Shown: piece by piece, positions 49,464 through 58,905 of the stretch
Numbering within the stretch: position 1 is the first letter of the stretch
How the letters are laid out: each line of letters begins with the position of its first letter
Assembly (NCBI RefSeq): GCF_000340435.2
Contig: NZ_CP011883.2
Span: forward strand, 1,212,607-1,276,606
Direction of reading: 5' to 3'
Source of the DNA: Mycobacterium haemophilum DSM 44634
Lineage (GTDB): Bacteria > Actinomycetota > Actinomycetes > Mycobacteriales > Mycobacteriaceae
Length of the DNA stretch: 64,000 nt
The notes under the pieces: model-generated
The model's database searches: none
Seen by the model: only the letters and a program-made list of their open reading frames with translations
Told to the model about the DNA's origin: nothing
Made by a program: the position numbers and the translations under genes

Positions 49464-50588
49464 GTGGAACCTGACCGCCAAGCCGACATCGCTGCCCTTG
49501 ACGGCACCCTGACCACGGTGGAGCGGGTGCTCGACGTGGCGGGTTTGCGCACCCGCATCGAGAAGCTCGAACATGAGGCATCCGACCCGAAGCTGTGGGA
49601 TGACCAGGCTCGCGCGCAACGTGTGACCAGCGAGTTATCCCACGCTCAGGGAGAGCTGCGCCGGATCGAGGAGCTACGGCAACGTCTAGATGACCTGCCG
49701 GTGCTCTACGAGCTCGCGGCTGAGGAAAAGGAGGCGGGCGCCGCCAGCAGCATGGAAGCCTTCGCCGAGGCTGACGCCGAACTCAAGGCGCTGCGTGCCG
49801 ATATCGAAGCCACCGAGGTGCGCACGCTGCTGTCGGGCGAATACGACGAGCGCGAGGCGCTGATCACCATCCGTTCCGGTGCTGGCGGGGTGGATGCCGC
49901 AGACTGGGCCGAAATGCTGATGCGGATGTATATCCGATGGGCAGAGCAGCACAAATACAACGTCGAGGTGTTCGACACTTCCTATGCCGAAGAAGCCGGC
50001 ATCAAAAGCGCCACGTTCGTCGTGCACGCGCCGTTCGCCTACGGCACGTTGGCGAGCGAGCAGGGCACCCACCGGCTGGTCCGGATCAGCCCGTTCGACA
50101 ACCAGAGTCGGCGGCAGACCTCGTTTGCCGAAGTCGAAGTGTTGCCGGTGGTGGAGACCACCGATCACATCGACATACCCGAAGGCGATGTGCGCGTCGA
50201 TGTCTACCGGTCCAGCGGGCCCGGCGGCCAGTCGGTGAACACCACCGACTCCGCGGTGCGGTTAACTCACATCCCGACGGGAATTGTCGTCACCTGCCAG
50301 AACGAGAAATCGCAGCTGCAGAACAAGGTTTCGGCCATGCGAGTGCTGCAAGCAAAGTTGTTGGAGCGCAAGCGTTTAGAAGAACGCGCTGAGCTAGACG
50401 CATTAAAGGGCGAGGGCGGCAGCTCGTGGGGCAATCAGATGCGCTCCTATGTACTGCACCCCTATCAGATGGTCAAGGATCTGCGAAACGAGTACGAGGT
50501 GGGCAACCCAACGGCCGTGCTCGACGGTGACATCGATGGGTTCTTGGAAGCCGGGATCCGTTGGCGCAACAGACGTGATGACAGCTAA
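49464..50588 (+). CDS. prfB: peptide chain release factor 2
   Basis: The 374-residue release factor has the GGQ loop in [24 protein letters not shown], which triggers peptide release, and an uninterrupted frame, so the programmed frameshift found in many prfB genes is absent. The start is GTG at 49464. It overlaps the downstream MscS-like gene by 11 bases and begins a long co-directional cluster with ftsE, ftsX and smpB. Confidence 0.96.
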   Translation: MEPDRQADIAALDGTLTTVERVLDVAGLRTRIEKLEHEASDPKLWDDQARAQRVTSELSHAQGELRRIEELRQRLDDLPVLYELAAEEKEAGAASSMEAFAEADAELKALRADIEATEVRTLLSGEYDEREALITIRSGAGGVDAADWAEMLMRMYIRWAEQHKYNVEVFDTSYAEEAGIKSATFVVHAPFAYGTLASEQGTHRLVRISPFDNQSRRQTSFAEVEVLPVVETTDHIDIPEGDVRVDVYRSSGPGGQSVNTTDSAVRLTHIPTGIVVTCQNEKSQLQNKVSAMRVLQAKLLERKRLEERAELDALKGEGGSSWGNQMRSYVLHPYQMVKDLRNEYEVGNPTAVLDGDIDGFLEAGIRWRNRRDDS

Positions 50589-51537
50589 CACGACAGTTCT
50601 CGCTGTTTCGCTAACGCAGCGCTGGCACGACTTCTGGCGCGGCGAGATCGGTGCCTGGATCATCGACAAGGGCCTGCGGATCGTCATGCTGCTGATCGCC
50701 GCGGTGCTGGCGGTCCGCTTCGTCACCTGGGTGGCGCAACAAGTGACTCGCCAGCTCGACGTCGACTTCGTCGAAAGCGACGCCTTGGTGCGTTCGGAAG
50801 CAACCAAACACCGCCAGGCCGTCGCATCGGTGATCCAGTGGGTGTCGATCGTCATCATCGCGATCTGGGTCATCCTTCAGATCAGCGACGTGCTGCGCTT
50901 TTCGATGGGTGGGCTGGTCGCGCCGGCTGCGGTGTTGGGTGCGGCGTTGGGTTTCGGTGCTCAGCAGTTGGTCAAGGATCTGCTTGCCGGCTTCTTTATC
51001 ATCGTCGAGAAGCAGTATGGCTTCGGGGATCTGGTCGCGTTGACTGTCAGCGGGGCCGCCGACGAGGCCCGCGGCACCGTCGAGAACGTGACCTTGCGGG
51101 TAACTAGGCTGCGCTCCTCCGATGGCGAGGTGTTCACGGTCCCCAACGGTCAGATCGTCAAATCGGTCAACCTATCCAAGGACTGGGCGCGGGCTGTGGT
51201 GGACATCCCGGTGGCGACCAGCGCCGATCTCAACCGGGTCAACGTGGTCTTGCACCAGGAGTGTGAGCATGCCCGCGATGACCCGATGCTGGCGGAGTTG
51301 CTGTTAGATGCCCCCACGATGATGGGGGTAGAAAATATCGCAGTCGACACCGTCACGCTGCGGGTTGTGGCTCGCACATTGCCCGGTAAGCAGTTCGAGG
51401 CTGGCCGCCAGTTGCGTGTGGTCGTGATTCGGGCACTCGCCCGCGCCGGCATCGTGACCGCGGCCGACACCACAGTCGGCCTTGTCGACGGTCCCGCCGT
51501 GCCGGCGGCCAACGCGGCCGAGGACCAGACGCGGTGA
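50578..51537 (+). CDS. MscS-family small-conductance channel (Rv3104c-like)
   Basis: The 319-residue protein has three membrane helices, the pore-lining segment [41 protein letters not shown] and the beta domain [17 protein letters not shown]. Mechanosensitive channels of this type release solutes on hypo-osmotic shock. The ATG at 50578 fits the Mtb start. Confidence 0.88.
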   Translation: MTANTTVLAVSLTQRWHDFWRGEIGAWIIDKGLRIVMLLIAAVLAVRFVTWVAQQVTRQLDVDFVESDALVRSEATKHRQAVASVIQWVSIVIIAIWVILQISDVLRFSMGGLVAPAAVLGAALGFGAQQLVKDLLAGFFIIVEKQYGFGDLVALTVSGAADEARGTVENVTLRVTRLRSSDGEVFTVPNGQIVKSVNLSKDWARAVVDIPVATSADLNRVNVVLHQECEHARDDPMLAELLLDAPTMMGVENIAVDTVTLRVVARTLPGKQFEAGRQLRVVVIRALARAGIVTAADTTVGLVDGPAVPAANAAEDQTR

Positions 51538-51851
51538 AGCTCACACTCAACGTCTTCGAGAAGGGTGGCCGGATCCGCGTCTCGACGCTGGCGTTGATCG
51601 TGGCGTTCCTGGCAGTGTGGTGGGTCTATAGCACCTATCGCACACCGGAAACCTCTGGTGGCGAGCCGGCCAACCAGGTGGTGCCGCCGGGCTTCGTGCC
51701 CGACCCGAACTACACGTGGGTGCAGCGCAGCAGGGTGGACCAGCCGCCCTCCACCGTGACCGTCACGTCGACCGTCACCACCACGTCACCCGTGCAGCAA
51801 CCCCAGGCGGGACCCGTCTTGACACCCACTTCGTCGGTGCCCGCTCGCTGA
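51534..51851 (+). CDS. single-pass membrane protein, Thr/Pro-rich (Rv3103c-like)
   Basis: The 105-residue protein has an N-terminal membrane helix ([21 protein letters not shown]) and an extracytoplasmic tail rich in Thr, Val, Pro and Gln. The GTG start overlaps the upstream stop. It sits just before ftsE, as in Mtb, suggesting a cell-envelope role, but no motif is diagnostic. Confidence 0.78.
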   Translation: MKLTLNVFEKGGRIRVSTLALIVAFLAVWWVYSTYRTPETSGGEPANQVVPPGFVPDPNYTWVQRSRVDQPPSTVTVTSTVTTTSPVQQPQAGPVLTPTSSVPAR

Positions 51852-51895
51852 TCGTCGCGGTCCAGCGAAATTCACCGCTACACTTGCGAGCCGTG

Positions 51896-52585
51896 ATGAT
51901 CACCCTGGACCATGTCAGTAAGCAGTACAAATCGTCGGCGCGTCCGGCGTTGGACAACGTCAACGTCAAAATTGACAAGGGTGAATTCGTCTTCTTGATC
52001 GGTCCGTCAGGTTCCGGCAAATCCACCTTCATGCGGCTGCTGCTGGGTGCTGAAATGCCGACCACCGGTGACGTGCGGGTCTCGAAGTTTCACGTCAACA
52101 AACTGCCCGGTCGCCACATACCGCGGCTTCGGCAGGTGATCGGCTGCGTTTTCCAGGACTTTCGGTTGCTGCAGCAAAAGACGGTGTACGAGAACGTCGC
52201 CTTTGCTCTGGAAGTCATCGGCAGACGTTCGGATGCGATCAACCGGGTGGTGCCCGACGTGCTCGAGACGGTCGGCCTGTCCGGCAAAGCTAACCGGCTC
52301 CCGGACGAGCTGTCCGGCGGCGAGCAGCAGCGGGTTGCGATCGCCCGCGCATTTGTCAACCGGCCGCTGGTACTGCTGGCCGATGAGCCCACCGGCAACC
52401 TCGACCCAGACACCAGTAAGGACATCATGGATTTGTTGGAGCGGATCAACCGCACCGGGACGACGGTGCTGATGGCAACCCACGACCACCACATCGTCGA
52501 CTCGATGCGGCAGCGGGTCGTGGAGCTGTCGTTGGGCAGGCTGGTTCGGGACGAACAGCGTGGCATCTACGGGATGGATCGCTAA
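51896..52585 (+). CDS. ftsE: cell-division ATP-binding protein FtsE
   Basis: The 229-residue ABC ATPase has Walker [11 protein letters not shown]-loop VFQDFRLL, signature LSGGEQQR, Walker B VLLADEP and switch His in ATHDHH. With FtsX it forms the membrane complex that activates peptidoglycan hydrolases at division. The ATG ([14 protein letters not shown]) matches the family; a longer reading through Rv3103c-like sequence is rejected. Confidence 0.96.
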   Translation: MITLDHVSKQYKSSARPALDNVNVKIDKGEFVFLIGPSGSGKSTFMRLLLGAEMPTTGDVRVSKFHVNKLPGRHIPRLRQVIGCVFQDFRLLQQKTVYENVAFALEVIGRRSDAINRVVPDVLETVGLSGKANRLPDELSGGEQQRVAIARAFVNRPLVLLADEPTGNLDPDTSKDIMDLLERINRTGTTVLMATHDHHIVDSMRQRVVELSLGRLVRDEQRGIYGMDR

Positions 52586-53479
52586 GTGCGCTTCGGCTTC
52601 CTGCTCAACGAGGTCGTGACCGGCCTCCGTCGCAATGTCACCATGACGATCGCGATGATCCTGACGACCGCGATCTCAATCGGCTTGTTTGGCGGCGGGC
52701 TGCTGGTGGTCCGGTTGGCCGACAACTCCCGAAGCATCTACCTCGATCGAGTCGAGACACAGGTCTTTCTCACCGACGACGTCTCCGCCAACGATCCGAC
52801 CTGCAGCACCAACCCGTGCAAGGCGCTGCGGGGAAAGATCGAAGCCCGAGATGACGTCAAATCCGTGCGGTTCCTTAATCGTCAGGACGCCTACGACGAC
52901 GCCATCCGAAAATTCCCGCAGTACAAGGATGTTGCGGGCAAGGATTCCTTCCCCGCGTCGTTCATCGTCAAGCTGGCTAACCCCGAGCAGCACAAGGAAT
53001 TTGACTCCGCGATGCAAGGCCAGCCCGGGGTGCTTTCCGTGCTCAATCAGAAGGAACTGATTGACCGACTGTTCGCCGTGTTGGACGGTTTGAGCGACGT
53101 CGCGTTCGCCATCGCTCTAGTGCAGGCCATCGGGGCGGTCCTGCTCATTGCCAACATGGTTCAAGTCGCGGCCTATACCCGGCGCACCGAGATCGGCATC
53201 ATGCGACTGGTCGGCGCCAGCCGCTGGTATACCCAGCTGCCCTTCTTGTTGGAGGCGATGGCGGCGGCGACCGTCGGCGCCGTCATCGCGATCGTCGGCC
53301 TGCTCGTGGTGCGAGCAATGTTTTTGAACAATGCGCTGAACCAGTTCTATCAAGCCAATCTGATCGCCCGGGTCGACTATGCCGACGTCTTGTACATCTC
53401 CCCGTGGCTGTTGCTGCTCGGCGTGGCGTTGGCCGCGTCGACCGGTTACGCAACGTTACGCGTCTACGTGCGGCGGTAA
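52586..53479 (+). CDS. ftsX: cell-division membrane protein FtsX
   Basis: The 297-residue protein has four membrane helices and a large extracellular loop between the first two. The loop contains a cysteine pair ([15 protein letters not shown]) and interacts with hydrolase partners. The C-terminal permease motif is [24 protein letters not shown]. The GTG follows the ftsE stop directly (TAAGTG). Confidence 0.95.
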   Translation: MRFGFLLNEVVTGLRRNVTMTIAMILTTAISIGLFGGGLLVVRLADNSRSIYLDRVETQVFLTDDVSANDPTCSTNPCKALRGKIEARDDVKSVRFLNRQDAYDDAIRKFPQYKDVAGKDSFPASFIVKLANPEQHKEFDSAMQGQPGVLSVLNQKELIDRLFAVLDGLSDVAFAIALVQAIGAVLLIANMVQVAAYTRRTEIGIMRLVGASRWYTQLPFLLEAMAAATVGAVIAIVGLLVVRAMFLNNALNQFYQANLIARVDYADVLYISPWLLLLGVALAASTGYATLRVYVRR

Positions 53480-53481
53480 CT

Positions 53482-53976
53482 GTGGCCGGCAACCCGCACG
53501 GCGGCAAGCGTGCCAGCAAGCAGATTGTGGCCACCAATCGCAAGGCCCGACACGATTACGCAATCGTCGAGCTGTTTGAGGCTGGAGTGGCGCTGCTGGG
53601 CACGGAGGTGAAAAGCCTGCGGGAGGGGCATGCGTCACTGGTCGATGCGTTCGCGACCGTCGACGACGGTGAAGTGTGGTTGCGAAACATGCACATTCCG
53701 GAGTATCAGCACGGTAGCTGGACCAATCATGATCCCCGCCGCAACCGCAAGCTGCTGCTGCACCGCCGCCAGATCGACACCCTGGTCGGCAAGATCCGCG
53801 ACGGCAACCTTGCGCTCGTGCCGTTGTCGCTGTACTTCTCCGACGGCAAGGTCAAGGTCGAGCTCGCGCTGGCGCGCGGCAAGAAACTGCACGACAAGCG
53901 CCAGGACATGGCGCGCCGCGACGCCCAGCGCGAAGTGGTCCGCGAACTCGGTCGCCGTGCCAAGGGCATGACCTGA
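53482..53976 (+). CDS. smpB: SsrA-binding protein SmpB
   Basis: The 164-residue partner of tmRNA in trans-translation has the family signatures NRKARHDYAIVELFEAGVALLGTEVKSLREG and EVWLRNMHIPEYQHGSWTNHDPRRNRKLLLHR. The basic C-terminal tail KKLHDKRQDMARRDAQREV enters the ribosome. The GTG start lies 2 bases after ftsX. The tmRNA gene itself is only about 1 kb downstream. Confidence 0.96.
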   Translation: MAGNPHGGKRASKQIVATNRKARHDYAIVELFEAGVALLGTEVKSLREGHASLVDAFATVDDGEVWLRNMHIPEYQHGSWTNHDPRRNRKLLLHRRQIDTLVGKIRDGNLALVPLSLYFSDGKVKVELALARGKKLHDKRQDMARRDAQREVVRELGRRAKGMT

Positions 53977-54001
53977 TCCAGACCGGCCTAATATCCGACC
54001 T

Positions 54002-54847
54002 ATGGTCGCCCGTTCCCTCACCCAACTCGACAAACCCGACGTGCTGGCCGGTCTGTTCGCTGTGTGGGACTGCCTCGACGCGCTGCTAGCCGGGCTGCCC
54101 CAGGACGGTTGGCACGCGCCGACGCCGCTGCCCGGGTGGAACGTGCAGGCCGTCGTAGCGCACATCATTGGCACCGAGTCCTTTCTGCAGGGCATCGCCC
54201 CACCCCAACCGGACATCGACGTCACGTCGCTTCAGCATGTGCGCAATGACATCGGAGCGATGAACGAATGCTGGGTGCGCCAGCTCAGCGGCGAATCGGG
54301 TACCAGTGTCTTGGCGCGCTACCGCGCGGTGACCCAAGCTCGCCGCACGGCGCTGTCGGGCATGTCCGATGACGAGTGGAACGCACCGACCCCGACGCCG
54401 GCAGGTACGGATAGTTACGGCCGGTTCATGCGGATACGGATCTTCGACTGCTGGATGCACGAGCAAGACATCCGCGAGGCGTTGGCGCGCCCGTCCTCCG
54501 ACGGCGAGCTCGCTGGGCCCGCGTCGCAACTGTCCCTCGATGAGATCGCGGCCACCATGGGGTTTGTCGTTGGCAAACTCGCCCAGGCACCCGACGGTGC
54601 CCGCGTTGAGTTCGACCTGACTGGTCCGTTGGCCCGTCGCATCCGGGTCAGCGTCGATGGTCGAGCTCAACTGGTCGACGACTTCGGCGGGCTGCAGCCG
54701 ACGGCAACCATCCGGCTGGACGGCCTGCAGTTCACCAGGCTGGCCGGCGGACGCCCAATGTGTCCGGCGCGCCCGCAGGACGTCGAACTCAGTGGTGACA
54801 AGGACGTCGCCACCCGGATCGTTGAGCGACTGAACTTCGTGATCTGA
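54002..54847 (+). CDS. maleylpyruvate-isomerase-type (MDMPI/DinB) protein (Rv3099c-like)
   Basis: The 281-residue protein belongs to the TIGR03083-type family with an N-terminal metal-binding DinB-like bundle (WHAPTPLPGWNVQAVVAHIIGTESFLQG; later FDCWMHEQDIREAL). A C-terminal SCP2-like strand domain ends GDKDVATRIVERLNFVI. Some relatives are mycothiol-dependent enzymes, but the substrate here is unknown. It starts at ATG 54002, 25 bases after smpB. Confidence 0.85.
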   Translation: MVARSLTQLDKPDVLAGLFAVWDCLDALLAGLPQDGWHAPTPLPGWNVQAVVAHIIGTESFLQGIAPPQPDIDVTSLQHVRNDIGAMNECWVRQLSGESGTSVLARYRAVTQARRTALSGMSDDEWNAPTPTPAGTDSYGRFMRIRIFDCWMHEQDIREALARPSSDGELAGPASQLSLDEIAATMGFVVGKLAQAPDGARVEFDLTGPLARRIRVSVDGRAQLVDDFGGLQPTATIRLDGLQFTRLAGGRPMCPARPQDVELSGDKDVATRIVERLNFVI

Positions 54848-54973
54848 GGGCAGCGTGGCCCTGGGGTGTCGGGAAGATAATCCCGTTGCCGCTGGTTAAT
54901 AGAGGAGTACCATGAATTGTCCTGCCGAAAGTCGGTGGGTGCAAAAAGACTAGAGCGCGACAACACAAGACAA

Positions 54974-55341
54974 GGGGCTGAACGGTTTCGACTTCGCGCA
55001 TCGAATCAAGGGAAGCGTGCCGGTGCAGGCAAGAGACCACCGTAAGCGTCGTTGCAACCATATAAGCGCCGATTCACATCAGCGCGACTACGCTCTCGCT
55101 GCCTAAGCGACGGCTAGTCTGTCAGACCGGGAATGCCCTCGCCCCGGAGCCTGGCATCAGCTAGAGGGATCCACCGATGAGTTCGGTCGCGGGACTCATC
55201 GGGACACCCACAGCGACTGGGATCGTCATCCTGGCTAGTTCGCGTGATCAGGAGATCCGAGTAGAGGCATAGCGAACTGCGCACGGAGAAGCCTTGAGGG
55301 AATGCCGTAGGACCCGGGTTCAATTCCCGGCAGCTCCACCA
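54974..55341 (+). ncRNA. ssrA: transfer-messenger RNA (ssrA)
   Basis: The 368-base RNA begins GGGGCTGAACGGTTTCGACT and ends with a T-arm (GGGTTCAATTCCC) and CAGCTCCACCA, whose CAGCTCC pairs with the 5' end to form the alanine-type acceptor stem. The tag reading frame at 55068-55103 encodes ADSHQRDYALAA, followed by TAA at 55104-55106, matching the mycobacterial degradation tag. It acts with SmpB to rescue stalled ribosomes. Confidence 0.97.
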
Positions 55342-55504
55342 GTAGTACCCAGATAACTTCATATTTGAGACCTCTTTGCCGACACAAAAAAAGTGTCATA
55401 CCCGTGGAGTACCACTGGATGAACGGTCGGCAAGGAGGTTGACTGCCCCCGGTTGGTTGACTCCTGACCTGTGAGGATTCGTCCTTGCTGGAAGGATCAA
55501 TCTC

Positions 55505-55760
55505 GTGCCGAATCCGTTTCCTGCCGAGTTCCGTGCAGACGTCATCGCCGTGGCCCGCAAAGGCGAGGCGCCGTTGCGCCAGATTGCGAAGGACTTCGGA
55601 ATTTCGGAAGCCTGCCTGCACCGCTGGCTTAAGATCGCCAACCGTCAAGACGGTGTCGACCGGCCTGGGTCACCGGCCGCCACTGCCGACGTAGCTGCGC
55701 AGCTGCGCGAAGCGCACAAGCGCATCAAACTCCTCGAGCAGGAAGCCGAAGTGAGGCGCC
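55505..55760 (+). mobile_element. IS3-family orfA fragment
   Basis: The frame starts MPNPFPAEFRADVIAVARKG and has the helix-turn-helix of IS3 OrfA (LRQIAKDFGISEACLHRWLK) and the start of the leucine-zipper segment (LREAHKRIKLLEQEAEV). The homology then ends and the frame runs into the antisense strand of the HicB-like gene. No orfB or terminal repeat is present, so only a fragment remains. Confidence 0.75.
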
Positions 55761-56062
55761 GCGCGGTACTTGGCGGCCGCCTCAGACCGAGCCGCATCAG
55801 CCGCGGTACGCAATTCATTGGCGTGCTGTAGGTGCTTTTGCACCGATTCTGGGAGGTGGACCTGGACATTAATACTGAACGAATCTTCAGGGACTTCTAG
55901 CCATAACGCGATCAGGTCGCGCACCATAGGCTCAACTTCAGCCAGTGTGCGCGCCTGGGTAGGAAGGCCGACATCAGGGTTATTACCCAGCCCTAGGATG
56001 TGGACAACCCAGTATCGGTCGCCCCGACTAGCGATTGCCTGATAGGTCTTCACTTCCACCAT
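55670..56062 (-). pseudogene. HicB-like antitoxin, C-terminus replaced
   Basis: The frame starts MVEVKTYQAIASRGDRYWVVHILGLGN, and its first roughly 100 residues resemble mycobacterial HicB-like proteins (PTQARTLAEVEPMVRDLIALWLEVPEDSFSINV). After SEAAAKYRAA the normal C-terminal helix-turn-helix is lost. The frame continues only as the antisense of the IS3 fragment (PHFGFLLEEFDAL). The DNA-binding part is therefore missing. No HicA partner was recognised upstream. Confidence 0.6.
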
Positions 56063-56116
56063 CCCTTTCCGAGTCTCGGCTCGCGCTCGACATAAATCAT
56101 CTCCGCATACCTCTTG

Positions 56117-56215
56117 TCAAAGTCGCGATGCCGTCCCTCGATCTGCCGCGTAGGCATAGGCGTACAGCGCCGCGGTTTCCATTTCGACACATGCGATCCC
56201 GCGTCTCGTGTGCTT
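56117..56215 (-). pseudogene. possible nucleoside-phosphorylase scrap
   Basis: One frame reads RRGIACVEMETAALYAYAYAADRG before a stop. VEMETAALYAYA resembles the substrate-binding motif of nucleoside phosphorylases and nucleosidases. Only about 30 residues are recognisable, so the call is weak. Confidence 0.25.
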
Positions 56216-56481
56216 CTTTGAGGCCAGCGCGGTTTCCCGCTAAGGCGCATCGGTGGTCCAGGAGCTCCCCGCAGTTATCCGAATGCCGTTGTAGCAGAAG
56301 GTATTTAGAAGATTCTACGCGAGCACCGGAGCTAGATGAGGACGAAGTACGGTGGTGTCTCGCCGCCGCTAATGCGTCTTGCGGGCGTAATGCTGACAAC
56401 CAACATTGCGTAGGAGGCGTCGAAGTCCTTTGGTGCAATCAGCGGATAACTGCCTTGGTCGTCGATCACGTGCTCCGCTCG
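56216..56481. other. degenerate intergenic region
   Basis: This stretch between the HicB/IS3 scar and the flavoprotein gene holds no supported gene. Frames on both strands are short and have no family features. Confidence 0.4.
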
Positions 56482-57648
56482 TCAGGTGTTCCAGCGATCC
56501 AGCCAGGCTCGTTCCTGCGCAACCTTCTCCTCGTGGAACTCCCGCGACGGCGGATACAACGTCACCGACGGTGCCGGGCTGCTCAGAAAGTTGCCTGCGC
56601 CCTTGGCGGCCTGGCCATCACCGGTCTCGACGTAGCAGGCGCCTTCTCCAGTGAACAACCGCTCGGGCGCGTCGTAGCCGAGATGACGAGCGACGCCGTG
56701 GGCGACAACTCGGGCCTGGGCCTCGGCGAACACCGCCGCCTTGGGCAGCGGTTTGCCATTCGCCAGGGGCAGCACGGCCGCGTCACCGATAGCCCACACA
56801 TTGTCGACCGTAGTGGACAGGGTGTGCGGGTCCACCGGAATCCACCCGACCCCGCCTAGGCCGGTCGACCGCGCCGCCGCCGACGGCACATGCGGCGGAA
56901 CCACCGCGAGCAGATCGAACGGTTCGGAGGTGCCATCGTCAAAGCGCAGCGTCGTTTCGGCGGAATCAACACGGGAGATGGTCTTGCGAGGATGGAATCC
57001 GATGCCCCGATCCTTGAGCATCGCAACCAGTGCCTCGCCGACCTCGGGCCCCGCCACGGGCATCGGCAACGGGTCGGGGGTAAAAGTGTCGATTCGTACG
57101 GTTCCATCTGCGAAGCGGTCGCCGAGCTGGGCGGCCATAACGAACGCCGCCTCGAACGGTGCGGCGGGGCATTTAAACGGCGCCCCTGTGATGAGCACCG
57201 CGATCCGGCCGCGTTGGAGCGCCTCGACCTTTGCATGCAGCTGTGCAGCACCGTCGAGTGTGTAAAACTGGCCCGCGACGCCGGCGTCGAGCGCGTCGGT
57301 CAAACCCGGAACCGCCGCAGCGTTCAGCGACGCACCCAAGGCGATCACCAACGCGTCGTAGCCGATGACGCCATGATCGGTATGCACCGCCTGGCCCGAG
57401 ATGTCGATGCGGTCGACGGTCGCAGTGATCAGCTCGACGCCGGGCAGCGACGCTGAAGTGGCCCGGACGCGGACTTCGTCGGGCCGGCGCCAGCCCCGCA
57501 GCACCCACAGCAGCGACAAGCCCAGCGTCCCGTCGAAGCCCTTGTCCACCAAGATGATCCGATCCTCGGGCGGCAGCAGCTGACGCAGCGTGTCGGCCGT
57601 GGTGAGACCGCCGACACCGGCACCGAGGACGAGAACTGTTTTGCTCAT
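56482..57648 (-). CDS. SQR/FCSD-like FAD-dependent oxidoreductase (Rv0331-like)
   Basis: The 388-residue flavoprotein starts MSKTVLVLGAGVGGLTTADTLRQLL (FAD motif). It carries VLITGAPFKCPAAPFEAAF with a Cys, as in sulfide:quinone reductase-type proteins, VWAIGDAAVLPLANGKPLPKAAVFAEAQA for the second FAD contact and GACYVETGDGQAAKG near the C-terminus. The length equals Mtb Rv0331. Sulfide oxidation is plausible but the second redox Cys is not certain from sequence alone. A perfect inverted repeat lies 21 bases upstream of its ATG. Confidence 0.85.
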   Translation of the reverse strand: MSKTVLVLGAGVGGLTTADTLRQLLPPEDRIILVDKGFDGTLGLSLLWVLRGWRRPDEVRVRATSASLPGVELITATVDRIDISGQAVHTDHGVIGYDALVIALGASLNAAAVPGLTDALDAGVAGQFYTLDGAAQLHAKVEALQRGRIAVLITGAPFKCPAAPFEAAFVMAAQLGDRFADGTVRIDTFTPDPLPMPVAGPEVGEALVAMLKDRGIGFHPRKTISRVDSAETTLRFDDGTSEPFDLLAVVPPHVPSAAARSTGLGGVGWIPVDPHTLSTTVDNVWAIGDAAVLPLANGKPLPKAAVFAEAQARVVAHGVARHLGYDAPERLFTGEGACYVETGDGQAAKGAGNFLSSPAPSVTLYPPSREFHEEKVAQERAWLDRWNT

Positions 57649-57669
57649 GAGCGAGACGATCTGCCCACT

Positions 57670-57693
57670 TTATTCCATAGATCAATGGAATAA
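57670..57693. promoter_or_regulatory. perfect inverted repeat upstream of the flavoprotein gene
   Basis: TTATTCCAT-AGATCA-ATGGAATAA has nine-base arms that are exact reverse complements. The inner pattern TTCCA-N8-TGGAA recurs with the same spacing upstream of the ArsR-rhodanese gene (62631-62648). It is a strong operator candidate for that regulator (inference). Confidence 0.7.
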
Positions 57694-57808
57694 TAGAGAC
57701 GCGTTATGGTGTCTGCAAGTCTCGCGGGCCAGGCTCCCCGAACTCTGCCTCGGCAAGGTCCTCGGCGTGCACAACTTCTACTTCTGGACCATCCGTCGAC
57801 GGTGTGGT

Positions 57809-58417
57809 TCACGGCGACTGCGACGAGACGCCTGTCACGATCTCGCCGATGTCGGCGAGCGCTTGAAGAACCTCGGAGGATCGAGGGATAGCGGACGGGT
57901 CAGCGATCCACTGGATCATGAGGCCGTCGATGATGGCCATCAGTACTGAGACGACGGTTGGCAAGGTATCGGGTAGTTCCACGTCTTCGCCAAGAGCGGC
58001 GCGAGCCAGATCGACCGTCCGTTGTCGGACGTCGGCGTATCCGGCGGCGAGGCGCTGACGCAGGGTCGGCGAACGTAGCGCGGGCGCGTGGGACTCGATG
58101 CATGCGTAGATAGCGGGGCGGATCTCCTCGAACGAATCGACAGTGGCTTCAAGAACGGCCCGGATTTGTCCATAGGGGTTGGTCGCCGCGGACTGATCGA
58201 ACGCCTGCTGAACCCGCTCGTTCCAGGTGGCAAAGCAACGGCCCAGTGCATCGTCGAGCAGCGCGTCCTTGCTGCCGAAGTGGTAATTGATCGACGCGAC
58301 GTTTACCCCTGCAGCACGAGCGATGTCGCGGGAGCTGGTATTGCCATAACCGCGTTCCCGTAGGCAAGCGAGAGCGCCGTCCAGCAGCTTGTCGCGGTTG
58401 GTGCGTGGCTGTTGCAC
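57809..58417 (-). CDS. TetR-family repressor (Rv0328-like)
   Basis: The 202-residue regulator has an N-terminal helix-turn-helix (KLLDGALACLRERGYGNTSSRDIARAAGVNVASINYHFGSKDALL) and a helical ligand-binding domain ending DIGEIVTG. The start is GTG at 58417. It is divergent from a small gene coupled to a P450 gene, and two tandem palindromes lie in the shared promoter, so self- and cross-repression are likely. Confidence 0.9.
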   Translation of the reverse strand: MQQPRTNRDKLLDGALACLRERGYGNTSSRDIARAAGVNVASINYHFGSKDALLDDALGRCFATWNERVQQAFDQSAATNPYGQIRAVLEATVDSFEEIRPAIYACIESHAPALRSPTLRQRLAAGYADVRQRTVDLARAALGEDVELPDTLPTVVSVLMAIIDGLMIQWIADPSAIPRSSEVLQALADIGEIVTGVSSQSP

Positions 58418-58435
58418 GCCTGCATCCTATCGTGA

Positions 58436-58466
58436 TAAACACTCGTTTACATCAAACATTTGTTTA
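58436..58466. promoter_or_regulatory. tandem TetR operator pair
   Basis: Two 14-base palindromes, TAAACACTCGTTTA (58436-58449) and CAAACATTTGTTTA (58453-58466), share AAAC-N4-GTTTA and start 17 bases apart. They fill the gap between the TetR start (58417) and the divergent ATG (58483). Confidence 0.75.
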
Positions 58467-58482
58467 TCAGTGGAGAGCGAGC

Positions 58483-58905
58483 ATGGCAAGCGAGGTTGTC
58501 CGTTTCATCGGAGTGTTCAACGCCGACGGTGGCGTGCGAGGGGGGCTGGCCTACGTGTTGGGCAAGCTGCGCGGGACGACGTCCTGTGCATTGTGCGATG
58601 TCACCCACCGGGGAGTGTGGACCAACCCGGAGTGGAAAGATGTCACTTGCGCTCTGGGTGCGCCGTTCGATCTGGTGTGCCGTAATGAGCGTTCCGCCGA
58701 GGTGGAAAGGTTGACCGGTGACCTGACTCCCGCGGTTGTGGCGCAGACGAGCAATGGCTACCAGATCGTCATGGGCCCCAACGACTTTGCGGGTGTGTCC
58801 GGCGACGCCCATGAGTTCATTCGCGCGCTGCGTCGGGCCTGCATCGACCACGATCTGGCATGGCCGGGGGTCGAACCCCCGGAGTTCGACGAGGCGGCAC
58901 GGTGA
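58483..58905 (+). CDS. hypothetical 140-residue protein with CxxC
   Basis: The protein starts MASEVVRFIGVFNADGGVRGGLAYVLGKLRGTTSCALCDVTHRGVW. The CALC pair and a later Cys/His-poor tail (GDAHEFIRALRRACIDHDLAWPG) suggest a compact soluble protein, possibly metal- or redox-active. The family is not recognised. Its stop overlaps the P450 GTG start, so the two are translationally coupled and probably share control by the divergent TetR repressor. Confidence 0.75.
   Translation: MASEVVRFIGVFNADGGVRGGLAYVLGKLRGTTSCALCDVTHRGVWTNPEWKDVTCALGAPFDLVCRNERSAEVERLTGDLTPAVVAQTSNGYQIVMGPNDFAGVSGDAHEFIRALRRACIDHDLAWPGVEPPEFDEAAR

Noticed and set aside
55235..55648. A 137-codon minus-strand frame (LVELPGIEPGSYGIPS)
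   Set aside because: It is the antisense of tmRNA, a well-known source of spurious protein annotations.
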